Part shown: piece by piece, positions 8,327 to 16,818 of the stretch
How positions within the stretch are numbered: the stretch's first letter is position 1
Layout: every line of letters begins with the position of its first letter
NCBI GenBank assembly: GCA_900542985.1
Contig: UQPQ01000018.1
Span: 1 to 56,299, forward strand
Reading direction: 5' to 3'
Origin: an uncultured Bacteroides sp.
Lineage (GTDB): Bacteria > Bacteroidota > Bacteroidia > Bacteroidales > Bacteroidaceae
DNA length: 56,299 bases
Position numbers and translations under genes: made by a program
The notes under the pieces: model-generated
Database searches by the model: none
What the model was told of the DNA's origin: nothing
What the model saw: the letters and a program-made list of their open reading frames with translations, nothing else

Positions 8327-9013
8327 TTATTCACATTCGAAACAGTAACCGTAGCCTAATCGGGTTACAATTTGTTTACCATATTCACCGATTTTTTTAC
8401 GTAATCGGGTAATATTCACATCGATAGTGCGATCTAATACATACGATTCATCATTCCATACTTTGGTCAGTATGTCTTCTCGTGAGAATACTCGTCCTTG
8501 GTTCTGTAGTAAAAGCAACAAAATCTCGAACTCTTTCTTGGTTAATGAGATTTCTTCGTTGTCGATTGTTACTTTCTTTTTGGAGATATGTATGACTAAC
8601 CCTTTGTATTGTAACTGGTCCTGTTCTTTCATCTGCACTCCGGCAGTACGGCGTAATACCGCTTTTACACGCATGATTACTTCACGCAAAGAGAACGGTT
8701 TGGATATATAATCATCGGCTCCCAGATTAAATCCGGTGATTGTATCGTTTTCTGTATCTTTGGCAGTGATGAATATGATTGGAATTTCTGCTGTATCTTT
8801 GTTCTTCTTCAGCATACTTGCCATACGGAATCCGGAAATTTCTCCCATCATCACATCCAAAAGCAACAGTTGGTACTGCGTAAGATCCAGTTTAAGGGCT
8901 TCTTCGGCAGAGTTGGCTGTGTCTACGAAATACCCTTCCATTTCGAGATTGAACTTTAGAATCTCGCATAAATCCTCTTCGTCATCTACAACAAGTATTC
9001 GGTAATCATTCAT
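8327..9013 (-). CDS. OmpR/PhoB-family response regulator
   Basis: A 228-residue regulator with an N-terminal receiver domain. Acidic pocket residues D10-D11 lie in VVDDEED, the phosphorylation site D53 lies in LLLDVMM, and the conserved Lys lies in YISKPFS. A C-terminal winged-helix DNA-binding domain of the OmpR type follows. The ATG at 9013 gives the standard family start directly before the receiver. A longer form from ATG at 9070 would add 19 residues with no family counterpart, and a near-consensus promoter element (CATCTTTG, 9040-9047) lies inside that extension. It is transcribed ahead of its kinase with an 11-bp gap. Confidence 0.92.
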   Translation of the reverse strand: MNDYRILVVDDEEDLCEILKFNLEMEGYFVDTANSAEEALKLDLTQYQLLLLDVMMGEISGFRMASMLKKNKDTAEIPIIFITAKDTENDTITGFNLGADDYISKPFSLREVIMRVKAVLRRTAGVQMKEQDQLQYKGLVIHISKKKVTIDNEEISLTKKEFEILLLLLQNQGRVFSREDILTKVWNDESYVLDRTIDVNITRLRKKIGEYGKQIVTRLGYGYCFECE

Positions 9014-9091
9014 ATTGTTTTGGTATTTTTGAGTTTCTGCAAAGATGACGTTTCTTTGTTTCGGAGCCATGAAATAATTGTTACAATTGTA

Positions 9092-10141
9092 TTACAATTC
9101 CGGCCGGGTAAACTCTCCTGCAATGGAACGCCCCATTTCCCGCCGTATTTCCTGCGGAGACAGGTTGTGGCCGAGCAAAAACATTAGTTTGGTAATCACA
9201 CATTCTACCGTCGCATCGTATCCGCTTATCACTCCGGCATCCAATAGATGTAAACCTGTTTCGTAACGTGCCATCTCTACCATACCGGTTTGACACTGTG
9301 AGATGTTTACGATGATAATACCCCGGCTGGTTGCCTCCTTCAGCAGCTTGATGAACCATGGCTTTTGAGGAGCATTTCCTGAACCGTATGTCTTTAGGGC
9401 TACAGCACGCAGGCCCGGTGTGTTTAGCATTGTGCTGACTACCTTTTCCTGAATACCGGGGAAGATTGTCAGAATCATCACATTGGTATCGAATACATAG
9501 TGAGGGTGCATCGGAAGCGATAAATCTGCTTTACGGATGCGGTCGTATTCATATTTTATATGGATACCGGCAGTGGCCAACGCTGGATAGTTGTAGGAAC
9601 GGAAAGCATTGAAGTTTTCTGCATTGATTTTGGTGGTACGGTTACCACGTAATAAATGGTTTTCGAAAAATATACAAACTTCTGGTACTATTGCCCTTCC
9701 GTCCGGATATTTGGCAGCAGCTATTTCTATAGAAGTGATTAAGTTTTCTTTTCCGTCGGTACGCAGTACACCTATCGGGAGCTGACTTCCTGTCAGGATA
9801 ACGGGTTTGGCCAGATTTTCCAACATGAAGCTAAGAGCAGAGGCTGTGTATGCCATGGTATCAGTTCCATGAAGGATGACGAAACCGTCGAAATTATCGT
9901 AATTATAATGGATAATCTTTACCAGTTTAGCCCACAAGGCTGGTTCCATGTCGGAGGAGTCGATGGGGGGATTGAATTGATAAGATGAAATTCTGTAGTT
10001 AAATCTTTTCAATTCTGGTACATTTTCTTGAAGTTGATCGAAATTAAAAGCTTCCAATGCACCTGTTTCCGGATTCTCAATCATACCGATTGTACCCCCT
10101 GTATAGATTAGCAAAACGGAAGGATAATCTGGCTTAATCAT
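9092..10141 (-). CDS. ansA: L-asparaginase, type I (cytoplasmic)
   Basis: A 349-residue enzyme hydrolysing L-asparagine to aspartate and ammonia. The first catalytic motif TGGTIGM gives the nucleophile T14; the second, HGTDTMAYTA, gives T93 and D94. No signal peptide is present, consistent with the cytoplasmic type I enzyme. The open frame extends 26 codons further upstream, but a TATCTTTG promoter element at 10166-10173 lies within that stretch, so ATG at 10141 is preferred. Its stop is only about 20 bp from the upstream end of the two-component operon, in the same direction. Confidence 0.93.
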   Translation of the reverse strand: MIKPDYPSVLLIYTGGTIGMIENPETGALEAFNFDQLQENVPELKRFNYRISSYQFNPPIDSSDMEPALWAKLVKIIHYNYDNFDGFVILHGTDTMAYTASALSFMLENLAKPVILTGSQLPIGVLRTDGKENLITSIEIAAAKYPDGRAIVPEVCIFFENHLLRGNRTTKINAENFNAFRSYNYPALATAGIHIKYEYDRIRKADLSLPMHPHYVFDTNVMILTIFPGIQEKVVSTMLNTPGLRAVALKTYGSGNAPQKPWFIKLLKEATSRGIIIVNISQCQTGMVEMARYETGLHLLDAGVISGYDATVECVITKLMFLLGHNLSPQEIRREMGRSIAGEFTRPEL

Positions 10142-10165
10142 AATTCTGTCGTAATAAATTTGCCA

Positions 10166-10173
10166 CAAAGATA
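10166..10173 (-). promoter_or_regulatory. -7 promoter element for ansA
   Basis: TATCTTTG on the minus strand is an exact TAnnTTTG match. Transcription would start near 10160, about 18 nt before ATG 10141, and this rules against the longer upstream start. Confidence 0.65.
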
Positions 10174-10435
10174 GTATAAATACTTTAAAAAGGGAGTACG
10201 AATGGTGAAAAAATAACAAATTGCTTTATATCAAGTGCCTTTTGTACGAGATATTCATTAGATGGTGTTTTTATAAATGCCAGAAAAAAGGAGTATTTCT
10301 GCCTTTTTCAATGAAAATGTAAGGTTGATGAAAGATAATGGTAAGAAAAAAGGAAGGCTATAGGGAATTTTGTCTTTTCATTTGTTTATATCTGTGTAAT
10401 TTGCTATTTTCGTATAACTAAGAATATAAAACGTG

Positions 10436-10990
10436 ATGAAAACAATGAACTATGCTTTGATGAGCGGCTTGTGTGCTTTGATTATTGGCATACTGTTGGT
10501 CGTATGGCCTGATGCTGCTGTAAATTATCTGGTGATAACAATCGGTGTCTTGTTTCTGTTGCCGGGGTTATTAGGATTGTTCGGCTATTTTGCATCTTCC
10601 AGACAGTCGGATGGTATGAGCCGTCCTTTTCCTATCGTTGCATTGGGAAGCGCTTGCTTTGGCCTGTGGCTGATGATTATGCCGGCATTTTTTGTAAGCA
10701 TTCTGATGTATATATTAGGTGTGCTTCTGGTACTTGGAGGCGTCACTCAATTGTCTAATTTTATATCGGTGCGTAACGTGGTAAAAGTGCCGGTGGCTTG
10801 GTATGTTATTTCTGTGCTGGTGCTGATTGCCGGACTGGTTGTTCTGTTCAATCCTTTCCAGGCAGCTACTGTTCCTTTTATTGTATTGGGAGTGTCGGCA
10901 ATTGTATATGGAGCAACCGATTTGATTCGTTTGCTGTTTTATCGCCGTAAAAGAAATGAAAAAGTAACCGATGTGGAAATTATAGAATAA
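10436..10990 (+). CDS. HdeD-like (DUF308) six-helix membrane protein
   Basis: A 184-residue inner-membrane protein with six hydrophobic segments arranged as repeated pairs, each beginning with a short motif around G-x-L-x-x-x-P. This resembles the HdeD family, linked to acid stress in Enterobacteria; in Bacteroides the role is not established. The tail is short and charged (RRKRNEKVTDVEIIE). A GTG at 10433 directly before ATG 10436 could also serve as start. It stands alone, with an unusually strong terminator after it. Confidence 0.8.
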   Translation: MKTMNYALMSGLCALIIGILLVVWPDAAVNYLVITIGVLFLLPGLLGLFGYFASSRQSDGMSRPFPIVALGSACFGLWLMIMPAFFVSILMYILGVLLVLGGVTQLSNFISVRNVVKVPVAWYVISVLVLIAGLVVLFNPFQAATVPFIVLGVSAIVYGATDLIRLLFYRRKRNEKVTDVEIIE

Positions 10991-11025
10991 GAAAACGGTC
11001 TGTAATTTGATGGCGGATTTTTAAG

Positions 11026-11071
11026 AATGTTACCGATATCCGATGTGGGTGATATCGGTAACATTTTTTTT
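11026..11071. terminator. Strong terminator between convergent genes
   Basis: A perfect 15-bp stem, AATGTTACCGATATC (11026-11040) with its complement at 11051-11065, is followed by seven or more T residues. It ends the HdeD-like gene and lies within 5 bp of the stop codon of the convergent AraC gene. Confidence 0.9.
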
Positions 11072-11075
11072 GTTC

Positions 11076-11930
11076 TTATTTTCCGGAGTTTCTGTATTGT
11101 TTAGGTGACATACCTGTATATCGTTTAAAATATTTTCCAAAGAAGGAGATATCCGGAAAGTTCAGTGAATAGGCTATTTCCTGGATGGTCAGTTCCGTGG
11201 ACCGTAATTTGGCCTGTGCATCGTGTATGACAAAGGAAGAAATAATGTCCGTCAGTGTCTTTCCGGTTGTTTTTTTGATGGTGGTGCTCAGGTGTTGCGG
11301 AGAGAGGTGCATCTTTTCTGCATAGAATGAAATGTTTCTTTCCGATTTATAGTTTTGTACGATAATGCGCACCAGTTCTTTTACTATTTCCTGATTACGG
11401 TTGTATCGTACTTGTGAGTTCTCTTCTTTTTTCCGGGTTATATTACCCAATGTCAGAATGATTTGTGAATAAATCAAGTCTGTCTGTGCAGGGGTAATAA
11501 ATACGTCGCCCAAATGCTGGGCTTTGATTATGGTTTTGAAGGATTCCTGAAAAATTTCTGCAACTTCTTTTTGCAGATGGATAACCGGATTTTCGAAAAT
11601 GTGAGGAGTATACTCGATTGTTTTAGAGAACAATGTAGAGTGGCGGATAAGTTCTTTTGAAAACCCAATCAGTGTAAAACGGCAATCCTGGCTTTGTGAT
11701 GTGATCTGAAAGAACATTTCAGGCATGATTACAGCCATTGAGTTCTGACGGAGTTCGTATTGGGTAAGGTGTATGGTTGCAACACAATTGCCTCTTGTGC
11801 ATAAGAGGAACAGGCAGCCGGGCATTTGTGTGGGGAACTTGAATAGTTGCTTTAAGTTCCCGATGATATCTATTCCTGTAAACATTTGTAAATTAGATGG
11901 AATAGATGCAAGAGATTCAATCCTTTTCAT
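11076..11930 (-). CDS. AraC-family transcriptional regulator
   Basis: A 284-residue regulator. The N-terminal 165 residues resemble a cupin-like sensing domain. The C-terminal 100 residues contain two helix-turn-helix units, with the family hallmark EIAYSLNFPDISFFGKYFKRYTG-type sequence near 250-272 followed by SPKQYR. Ligand and targets are unknown. The neighbours on both sides are membrane or envelope genes. A TATATTTG element at 11957-11964 is a likely promoter. Confidence 0.92.
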   Translation of the reverse strand: MKRIESLASIPSNLQMFTGIDIIGNLKQLFKFPTQMPGCLFLLCTRGNCVATIHLTQYELRQNSMAVIMPEMFFQITSQSQDCRFTLIGFSKELIRHSTLFSKTIEYTPHIFENPVIHLQKEVAEIFQESFKTIIKAQHLGDVFITPAQTDLIYSQIILTLGNITRKKEENSQVRYNRNQEIVKELVRIIVQNYKSERNISFYAEKMHLSPQHLSTTIKKTTGKTLTDIISSFVIHDAQAKLRSTELTIQEIAYSLNFPDISFFGKYFKRYTGMSPKQYRNSGK

Positions 11931-11956
11931 TAATTGTCATTAAATAAATCAAGTAA

Positions 11957-11964
11957 CAAATATA
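11957..11964 (-). promoter_or_regulatory. -7 promoter element for the AraC regulator
   Basis: TATATTTG on the minus strand matches TAnnTTTG exactly, about 27 bp before the start codon in an AT-rich region. Confidence 0.55.
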
Positions 11965-12022
11965 AATTATTTGTCGGATAGTTCCAAATATTTATTTGAA
12001 TGACGCAGGAGGATTGTATGGC

Positions 12023-12274
12023 TTATTTCCTTTTTTGTGAGAAAAAGCTTTGAACGCGTCTTAGCACTTTTATGCCGGTCATGATGCCGTCGTAGGCAGC
12101 TATTCCCATGTTGATGTGCTGCATCATGCTATCTATTTTATTATCACTTCTGGTAGGTGAGAAAAGTTCTTGTGAAATATGCTGCATTCTTTTTTTGGAA
12201 GCCTGTATTTCCGCTCTTTTTTCCTCTTTTTTTTGAGAGATCAATTCTATGGTGTAGATTTCTTTCGTATTCAT
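12023..12274 (-). CDS. Small hypothetical protein, last gene of the YtxH/holin-like cluster
   Basis: An 83-residue protein I do not recognise. The N-terminal half is very rich in Lys, Glu and Arg and probably forms a coiled coil (residues 8-45). The C-terminal half is moderately hydrophobic (GIAAYDGIMTGIKVLRRV) and ends in a basic tail, SQKRK. The start codon overlaps the stop of the upstream holin-like gene in an ATGA, which indicates translational coupling. Together with its partners it is probably a small envelope-associated factor. Confidence 0.8.
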   Translation of the reverse strand: MNTKEIYTIELISQKKEEKRAEIQASKKRMQHISQELFSPTRSDNKIDSMMQHINMGIAAYDGIMTGIKVLRRVQSFFSQKRK

Positions 12275-12645
12275 GCCTGTTTCTCCTTATTGGGATTGTC
12301 TAAAAACAAATGTGACAAAAAGTTTACCATCGGCTGGAATATCAGTTTTTTTCGATATATGTATATCAGGAATGCCAATAGCAGGATAATTCCTCCTATC
12401 ATGGCATAACTTCCGGTCAGGCTTCCTGTGATAGGCTCGAGGGCGTATACCAGCATAAATGAAAAGTAAAATACGGCCATCATGCTTAATACGGTAATGA
12501 GTAAAATAAGAATAAGGGTACCTAGCAGGATAGTCAGTTTTTCCACAAGATCGAATTTCAGATATTCTCCTTGCAGTTCAATGTATTTTTTCATCTCCTT
12601 TACAAGAGATTCCAGATTGTCTATGCTTTTGTCTTGAGAAAACAT
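12271..12645 (-). CDS. Holin-X-like (Phage_holin_3_6 type) membrane protein
   Basis: A 124-residue protein with an amphipathic, charged N-terminus (1-38), two membrane segments (about 42-70 and 78-97) and a basic C-terminal tail. The length and two-helix layout match the family called putative actinobacterial holin-X, which in free-living bacteria commonly accompanies YtxH proteins and is not a phage lysis gene. It overlaps the following gene by 4 bp. The YtxH gene lies 81 bp upstream, separated by a terminator-like hairpin that would lower its expression relative to YtxH. Confidence 0.8.
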   Translation of the reverse strand: MFSQDKSIDNLESLVKEMKKYIELQGEYLKFDLVEKLTILLGTLILILLITVLSMMAVFYFSFMLVYALEPITGSLTGSYAMIGGIILLLAFLIYIYRKKLIFQPMVNFLSHLFLDNPNKEKQA

Positions 12646-12663
12646 ATGCGGTTTGTTAAAGTG

Positions 12664-12718
12664 AAAAAACAGGCAGACTTATTCAATTTTGAAATGTGAA
12701 TTAAGTCTGCCTGTTTTG
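12664..12718 (-). terminator. Hairpin between ytxH-like and holin-like genes
   Basis: A perfect 16-bp stem (12666-12681 with 12702-12717; core ACAGGCAGACTTA) is followed on the minus strand by a T run. It looks like an intrinsic terminator placed inside the cluster and probably allows only partial read-through. Confidence 0.8.
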
Positions 12719-12726
12719 TTAAATTT

Positions 12727-12930
12727 TTATTCAGCGTCTTTTACTTCTGCTGCAATCTGATCTACCAGGTCATCCATTTCTTCACGATTCAGACGAATGC
12801 CTTTTTTACGCAAAAGTTCTGCAATTTTCTTACGGGTATCTTCTCCTTTTTCCGGTGCAAACAATAAGCCTGCTGCTGCTCCCAAGGCTGCTCCGCCCAA
12901 AAAAGCGGCTACATAATTTAGTGCTTTCAT
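12727..12930 (-). CDS. YtxH domain-containing protein
   Basis: A 67-residue protein. An N-terminal Gly/Ala-rich membrane helix (FLGGAALGAAAGLLFAP, residues 10-26) is followed by the family-typical KGEDTRKKI and an acidic C-terminal helix. YtxH proteins are general-stress, membrane-anchored proteins of unknown biochemical role. It is first in the leftward three-gene cluster, and an exact -7 element sits at 12959-12966. Confidence 0.88.
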   Translation of the reverse strand: MKALNYVAAFLGGAALGAAAGLLFAPEKGEDTRKKIAELLRKKGIRLNREEMDDLVDQIAAEVKDAE

Positions 12931-12958
12931 AATTCCACTTATTTAAAGTTCCTATGTA

Positions 12959-12966
12959 CAAATCTA
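12959..12966 (-). promoter_or_regulatory. -7 promoter element for the YtxH cluster
   Basis: TAGATTTG on the minus strand matches TAnnTTTG, giving a leader of about 22-25 nt. Confidence 0.55.
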
Positions 12967-13070
12967 ATAAAAACTTTGATAAGTTGTCACTCTTTTGAGG
13001 AAAAATAAGGAAACGAAGGATAAAACTGTATAATTAACAGAATTTAATAGTTTCACTTCTTTTATATTAC

Positions 13071-13078
13071 TACTTTTG
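13071..13078 (+). promoter_or_regulatory. -7 promoter element for the SPOR lipoprotein
   Basis: TACTTTTG matches TAnnTTTG and gives a leader of about 53 nt before ATG 13138. It is divergent from the YtxH cluster promoter about 105 bp away. Confidence 0.6.
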
Positions 13079-13137
13079 CGCGTAATTATATATTGAAAAT
13101 AGGACTAAATATTAACTAATAATAAAAACAAAACGAC

Positions 13138-13644
13138 ATGAGAAAGATTGTTGTATTGGGAATGGGATTGTGCGTAGCACTGGCATTCTCTTCTTGTAAG
13201 TCAAGCGAAAGTGCTTATAAGAAAGCTTACGAAAAAGCAAAACAGCAGGAACTTGCAGAAGCTACTGCAGAAACTCCGGCACAGACTCCGGTGGTAGAAG
13301 CTGCTCCGGTAGTAGAAGCTGCTCCTGTAACAAAAGCTCCGGTTACAGTTGGAACTGTTCGCGAAGAAAAAGTTGAACTGGTTTCTGGAAATGGCTTGAA
13401 AGCATTTAGCGTAGTATGCGGTAGCTTTGGAGTAAAGGCTAATGCAGAAGGATTGAAAGCTACTTTGGATAACGATGGTTACAATGCAAAAGTAGTGTAT
13501 GCTGCAGAAAAGAATATGTATCGTGTGGTAGTAGAATCGTTCGATACTCGTGAAGAAGCTGCGCGTGCAAGAGATGCATTCAAGGCTAAATATCCTCATC
13601 GTGAAGACTTCCAGGCTGCATGGTTGTTGTACCGTGTATACTAA
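13138..13644 (+). CDS. SPOR domain lipoprotein
   Basis: A 168-residue secreted lipoprotein. The signal peptide ends in a lipobox around FSSC20. A coiled, Ala/Glu-rich segment follows, then a linker containing a short repeat (PVVEAAPVVEAAPV at about 50-63). The C-terminal SPOR domain (about 88-168) binds denuded glycan strands of peptidoglycan, often at the division septum. Such proteins act in cell separation or envelope maintenance. It is transcribed alone and followed by a compact terminator. Confidence 0.9.
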   Translation: MRKIVVLGMGLCVALAFSSCKSSESAYKKAYEKAKQQELAEATAETPAQTPVVEAAPVVEAAPVTKAPVTVGTVREEKVELVSGNGLKAFSVVCGSFGVKANAEGLKATLDNDGYNAKVVYAAEKNMYRVVVESFDTREEAARARDAFKAKYPHREDFQAAWLLYRVY

Positions 13645-13707
13645 TCTTCTGTAAATGGAAATATAGTACATGAATAAGAATATGTATTCTATTTAGTGGA
13701 ATATAAA

Positions 13708-13739
13708 GCGACGGTTTTTCAGGCCGTCGCTTTTTTTTT
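13708..13739 (+). terminator. Terminator after the SPOR lipoprotein gene
   Basis: The stem GCGACGG (13708-13714) with CCGTCGC (13724-13730) is followed by nine T residues. The end of the T run is also the first base of the next gene's -7 element. Confidence 0.88.
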
Positions 13740-13746
13740 ATCTTTG
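13739..13746 (+). promoter_or_regulatory. -7 promoter element for the PCMD gene
   Basis: TATCTTTG is an exact TAnnTTTG match that begins within the T run of the preceding terminator. The implied start near 13752 leaves about 18 nt before ATG 13770 and argues against the TTG at 13761. Confidence 0.65.
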
Positions 13747-13769
13747 CCGGATAACTTGAATTGATAGAA

Positions 13770-14729
13770 ATGATGAAAAATATAGGATTGTTATTCGGGT
13801 GTGCGCTATTTATGCTGCCTTTGAATATGAAGGGACAGGAAAAAGTGGTTCCTTTAAAATACGGAAATATGGATCAGTGGGTGACACGTAAGATTCATGA
13901 GTCAGGAGTAATTGGCGGAAAAACCAAGCTGTTGTATGAAGTGGCTCCCACAAAGGTAATTGATGGCAATGAGCCTTATGTAAATCTGGGTGGTTCTCCC
14001 TGGGCAAACTCCAATGTAATGGCCAAGGTTATGGGTATTGTAAAGACCAATACCAGTGTATATCCTGAAAAAAGAGGAAATGGATATTGCGCCCGTCTGG
14101 AGACTCATATTGAAAGTGTCAAAGTGCTGGGACTGGTCAATATCACAGTGCTGGCTTCCGGATCGTTGTTTTTGGGTGATATGAAAGAACCGATTACCGG
14201 TACAAAGGAAGGAGAAATGGCTCTGAACTCAGGAGTATCGTTTACAACACGTCCGAAAGCTGTTCGTTACGATTATAAGGTACAGATGTCCGGTCAGCCC
14301 AACCGTATTCGGCAGACTGGATTTAGCAGAAAGTCTGTGGTGCCCGGACAAGACTGTGCAATTATGACTTGTTTGCTCCAGAAACGTACAGAAGACGCCG
14401 AGGGTAATATTATTGCCAAGCGTGTGGGTACTGCTGTGGTGCGTTATAGCCGTACAGAAGATTGGAAAAACGGTGCTACTTATGAAATAATGTATGGCGA
14501 CATTACAAAGGATGCCGGATATCAGGAAGAGTTGATGAAGCTGGGGGTCGGTGGATATTATGCCCGTAACAGCAAAGGAGAAAGCAAGCAGATAAAAGAA
14601 GTGGGATGGGCAGAAGAAGGTGAAGCACCTACTCATCTTATTCTTCAGTTTACTTCCAGCCTTGGAGGTGCTTTTATCGGTTCTCCGGGAAATAAGTTTT
14701 GGGTAGATAATGTAAGTCTTGTTTATTAA
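13770..14729 (+). CDS. PCMD domain-containing secreted protein
   Basis: A 319-residue protein with a signal peptide ending near MKGQE. Most of the mature part matches what I recall of the PCMD (putative carbohydrate metabolism) family of Bacteroidota: a beta-rich fold starting with W-x-x-R around the first strand, a central GSLFLGDM segment, and the ending NKFWVDNVSLVY. These proteins are periplasmic or surface-exposed, and no enzyme activity is established. There is no lipobox. The upstream frame opens with TTG at 13761, but ATG 13770 (or 13773) fits the promoter position better. Confidence 0.8.
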   Translation: MMKNIGLLFGCALFMLPLNMKGQEKVVPLKYGNMDQWVTRKIHESGVIGGKTKLLYEVAPTKVIDGNEPYVNLGGSPWANSNVMAKVMGIVKTNTSVYPEKRGNGYCARLETHIESVKVLGLVNITVLASGSLFLGDMKEPITGTKEGEMALNSGVSFTTRPKAVRYDYKVQMSGQPNRIRQTGFSRKSVVPGQDCAIMTCLLQKRTEDAEGNIIAKRVGTAVVRYSRTEDWKNGATYEIMYGDITKDAGYQEELMKLGVGGYYARNSKGESKQIKEVGWAEEGEAPTHLILQFTSSLGGAFIGSPGNKFWVDNVSLVY

Positions 14730-14746
14730 GACTCTATACGAACAGA

Positions 14747-14784
14747 TCCCCTTGCCGGCCTTTTGTGTGGGTAAGGGGATTTTT
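14747..14784 (+). terminator. Terminator after the PCMD gene
   Basis: The stem TCCCCTT (14747-14753) with AAGGGGA (14773-14779), extended by CC/GG, is followed by five T residues. Confidence 0.8.
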
Positions 14785-14824
14785 GTATCGGAAAAAATGA
14801 TTGAGGCAGAGACGAAAGTAAATA

Positions 14825-16711
14825 TCAGGAAAGCTCAAGGCCGAATGCTTCTTTAAGCTTCAGCAAATCCGGATTTTTTTTGCTCATCATCTGGAAGCGT
14901 TCCACATGGCTGTAGGCCCGGATATTTTCATTGGCTTCACTTACCCGTGTCGTCATTCTTATCTGGCGGTTATGAAGCTGCTGGCGCAGGTGAGCCTCTA
15001 TTTGTGGTGCAAGCTGTTGCATGTATTTTTGTGCCAGTTCGTTATCGACCACTACTTCAAATGTCTTTTTGTCGGAAAGCAGATGAGGCTGTATATTCAT
15101 CATACGTCCGGCATTTGCTGCTTCCTCTTTAGGCAGGCGGGCAGCAAATTCTCGCCAGTAATAATCCAGATCTTTTTCGTTGAAGATGTAATCTTCGTAG
15201 TTCTCCTCTTCTTGCGGTTGAACGGCTTTTACCGTTGCTGTTGTGCTTGCATTGGTAGGAGCAACCGTTTGGGGGCGTCGGATGGAAATACCTAAATTCC
15301 CGGCTTTCATCACAGGAATTTTTTTATCGGTATTTTGAACTGCCGGCTGTACTCCTTTGGGGGCAGCAGCTTGCGGAGTGCTTGACGGCCCTTGCGGAGG
15401 TGTAGTCTTGGTTCCGGCTGCTACCGGTGCGTGAGTCTGTGGAGCCGGTGACTGAGGAGCTGTACCGACGGGAGAGTGAGTTGCATTTCCCTGCGGTCTC
15501 GCTGTAGTATTTCCTCCTGTAGTCTGAGCTGTATTGGTCTGTACAGAAGTTGCACCTTGATTGAATACCGGAGACAGGTTCTTTTTCGTCCCTTGTGGAG
15601 GAGTCGGGTTTTCCGGTCCCATTGTCAGCTGGGCTACTTGTATAAGAGTCAGTTCCACCAGCAGACGTTTGTTCTTACTGAGGCGATAGTTCAAGTCGCA
15701 GTCGTTGCACAGTTTCATGGCCTGATACAAAAACTGAGGAGTGCACTTCTGAGCCTGGGCACGATAGCGTTCACGGATAGAAGCACCCACTTCCAGCAAA
15801 GTCAGAGTAGCCTCGTCCTTGCTGACCAGCAAATCGCGCAAGTGCGAAGTCAGTCCCGTGATGAAGTGGTTTCCATCGAATCCTTTTTTCAGAATATCAT
15901 TGAAAACAAGCAGGCTTTCCGCAATTTTGTTTTCCAGAAGAAAATCAGTCAGGCGGAAATAATATTCATAATCCAGTACATTCAGATTCTCTATTACACT
16001 CTTGTATGTAATATGTCCGTTGGTAAAACTTACCACCTGGTCGAATATAGACAAAGCATCACGCATACCTCCGTCGGCCTTTTGTGCAATTACATTCAAG
16101 GCTTCCGGTTCGGCTTCGATATGCTCTTTTCTGGCTACATTTCCCAGATGCTCCACAGTATCGCTTACACTGATGCGGCTGAAGTCATAAATCTGACAAC
16201 GGCTCAGAATTGTAGGAAGTATCTTGTGCTTCTCTGTAGTAGCGAGAATGAAGATGGCATGATGAGGAGGCTCTTCCAAAGTTTTCAGAAAAGCATTGAA
16301 TGCAGCCTGAGAAAGCATGTGTACCTCGTCTATGATATACACCTTGTACTTTCCTATCTGTGGCGGAATACGTACCTGGTCTATCAGCGAACGGATGTCT
16401 TCCACAGAGTTGTTTGATGCAGCATCCAGTTCATGTATATTATAAGAACGTTGTTCAATAAACGCCCGGCACGATTCACATTCGTTGCATGCTTCCCCTT
16501 CGGCCGTGGGATGCAGACAGTTGATGGTCTTGGCAAAGATTCGTGCGCAAGTAGTTTTTCCTACTCCACGAGGCCCGCAGAAAAGATAAGCATGTGCCAG
16601 TTTATGACTGGCAATCGCATTTTTCAGCGTTGTGGTCAAGGCTTTTTGTCCTACTACGGTATCAAAAGTTGCAGGGCGGTATTTGCGTGCCGAAACGATG
16701 TAATTCTCCAT
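14825..16711 (-). CDS. dnaX: DNA polymerase III subunit gamma/tau
   Basis: A 628-residue clamp-loader ATPase that connects the replicase core to the sliding-clamp loader. Domain order: Walker A GPRGVGKTT near 46-54; a zinc module with cysteines in CNECESC near 75-82; Walker B DEVHMLSQAAFNAFLKTLEEPP near 125-146; sensor residues; domain III helices to about residue 360; a Pro/Gln/Thr-rich linker (about 370-480); and a C-terminal tau-like region. I see no clear programmed frameshift signal, so only the full-length product is predicted. A TATTTTTG promoter element lies at 16733-16740, divergent from the DivIC-like gene. Confidence 0.95.
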   Translation of the reverse strand: MENYIVSARKYRPATFDTVVGQKALTTTLKNAIASHKLAHAYLFCGPRGVGKTTCARIFAKTINCLHPTAEGEACNECESCRAFIEQRSYNIHELDAASNNSVEDIRSLIDQVRIPPQIGKYKVYIIDEVHMLSQAAFNAFLKTLEEPPHHAIFILATTEKHKILPTILSRCQIYDFSRISVSDTVEHLGNVARKEHIEAEPEALNVIAQKADGGMRDALSIFDQVVSFTNGHITYKSVIENLNVLDYEYYFRLTDFLLENKIAESLLVFNDILKKGFDGNHFITGLTSHLRDLLVSKDEATLTLLEVGASIRERYRAQAQKCTPQFLYQAMKLCNDCDLNYRLSKNKRLLVELTLIQVAQLTMGPENPTPPQGTKKNLSPVFNQGATSVQTNTAQTTGGNTTARPQGNATHSPVGTAPQSPAPQTHAPVAAGTKTTPPQGPSSTPQAAAPKGVQPAVQNTDKKIPVMKAGNLGISIRRPQTVAPTNASTTATVKAVQPQEEENYEDYIFNEKDLDYYWREFAARLPKEEAANAGRMMNIQPHLLSDKKTFEVVVDNELAQKYMQQLAPQIEAHLRQQLHNRQIRMTTRVSEANENIRAYSHVERFQMMSKKNPDLLKLKEAFGLELS

Positions 16712-16732
16712 AAATTTTGTTCTTTATAAATG

Positions 16733-16740
16733 CAAAAATA
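16733..16740 (-). promoter_or_regulatory. -7 promoter element for dnaX
   Basis: TATTTTTG on the minus strand matches TAnnTTTG, 22 bp before the dnaX ATG. Confidence 0.5.
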
Positions 16741-16782
16741 CATAAATTCTCCGTTTTCGCATGGCTTGCAATGATTTATTTC

Positions 16783-16790
16783 TATCTTTG
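16783..16790 (+). promoter_or_regulatory. -7 promoter element for the DivIC/FtsB-like gene
   Basis: TATCTTTG is an exact TAnnTTTG match, 28 bp before ATG 16819, with a TTG at 16764 as a weak upstream box. Confidence 0.6.
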
Positions 16791-16818
16791 CAGCACGATA
16801 AAACAAGTGTAAATCTTT

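Noticed and set aside
12271..12645. Phage lysis holin
   Set aside because: The neighbours are YtxH and a small cytosolic protein with no endolysin or phage gene, and this family is widespread in non-phage contexts.
15476..16417. A 313-codon open frame opposite dnaX
   Set aside because: Antisense to a well conserved coding region; low-complexity Ser/Arg/Cys-rich product.
14825..16711. Programmed frameshift in dnaX producing a short gamma form
   Set aside because: No convincing A-rich slippery heptamer with a downstream stem was seen in the linker region.
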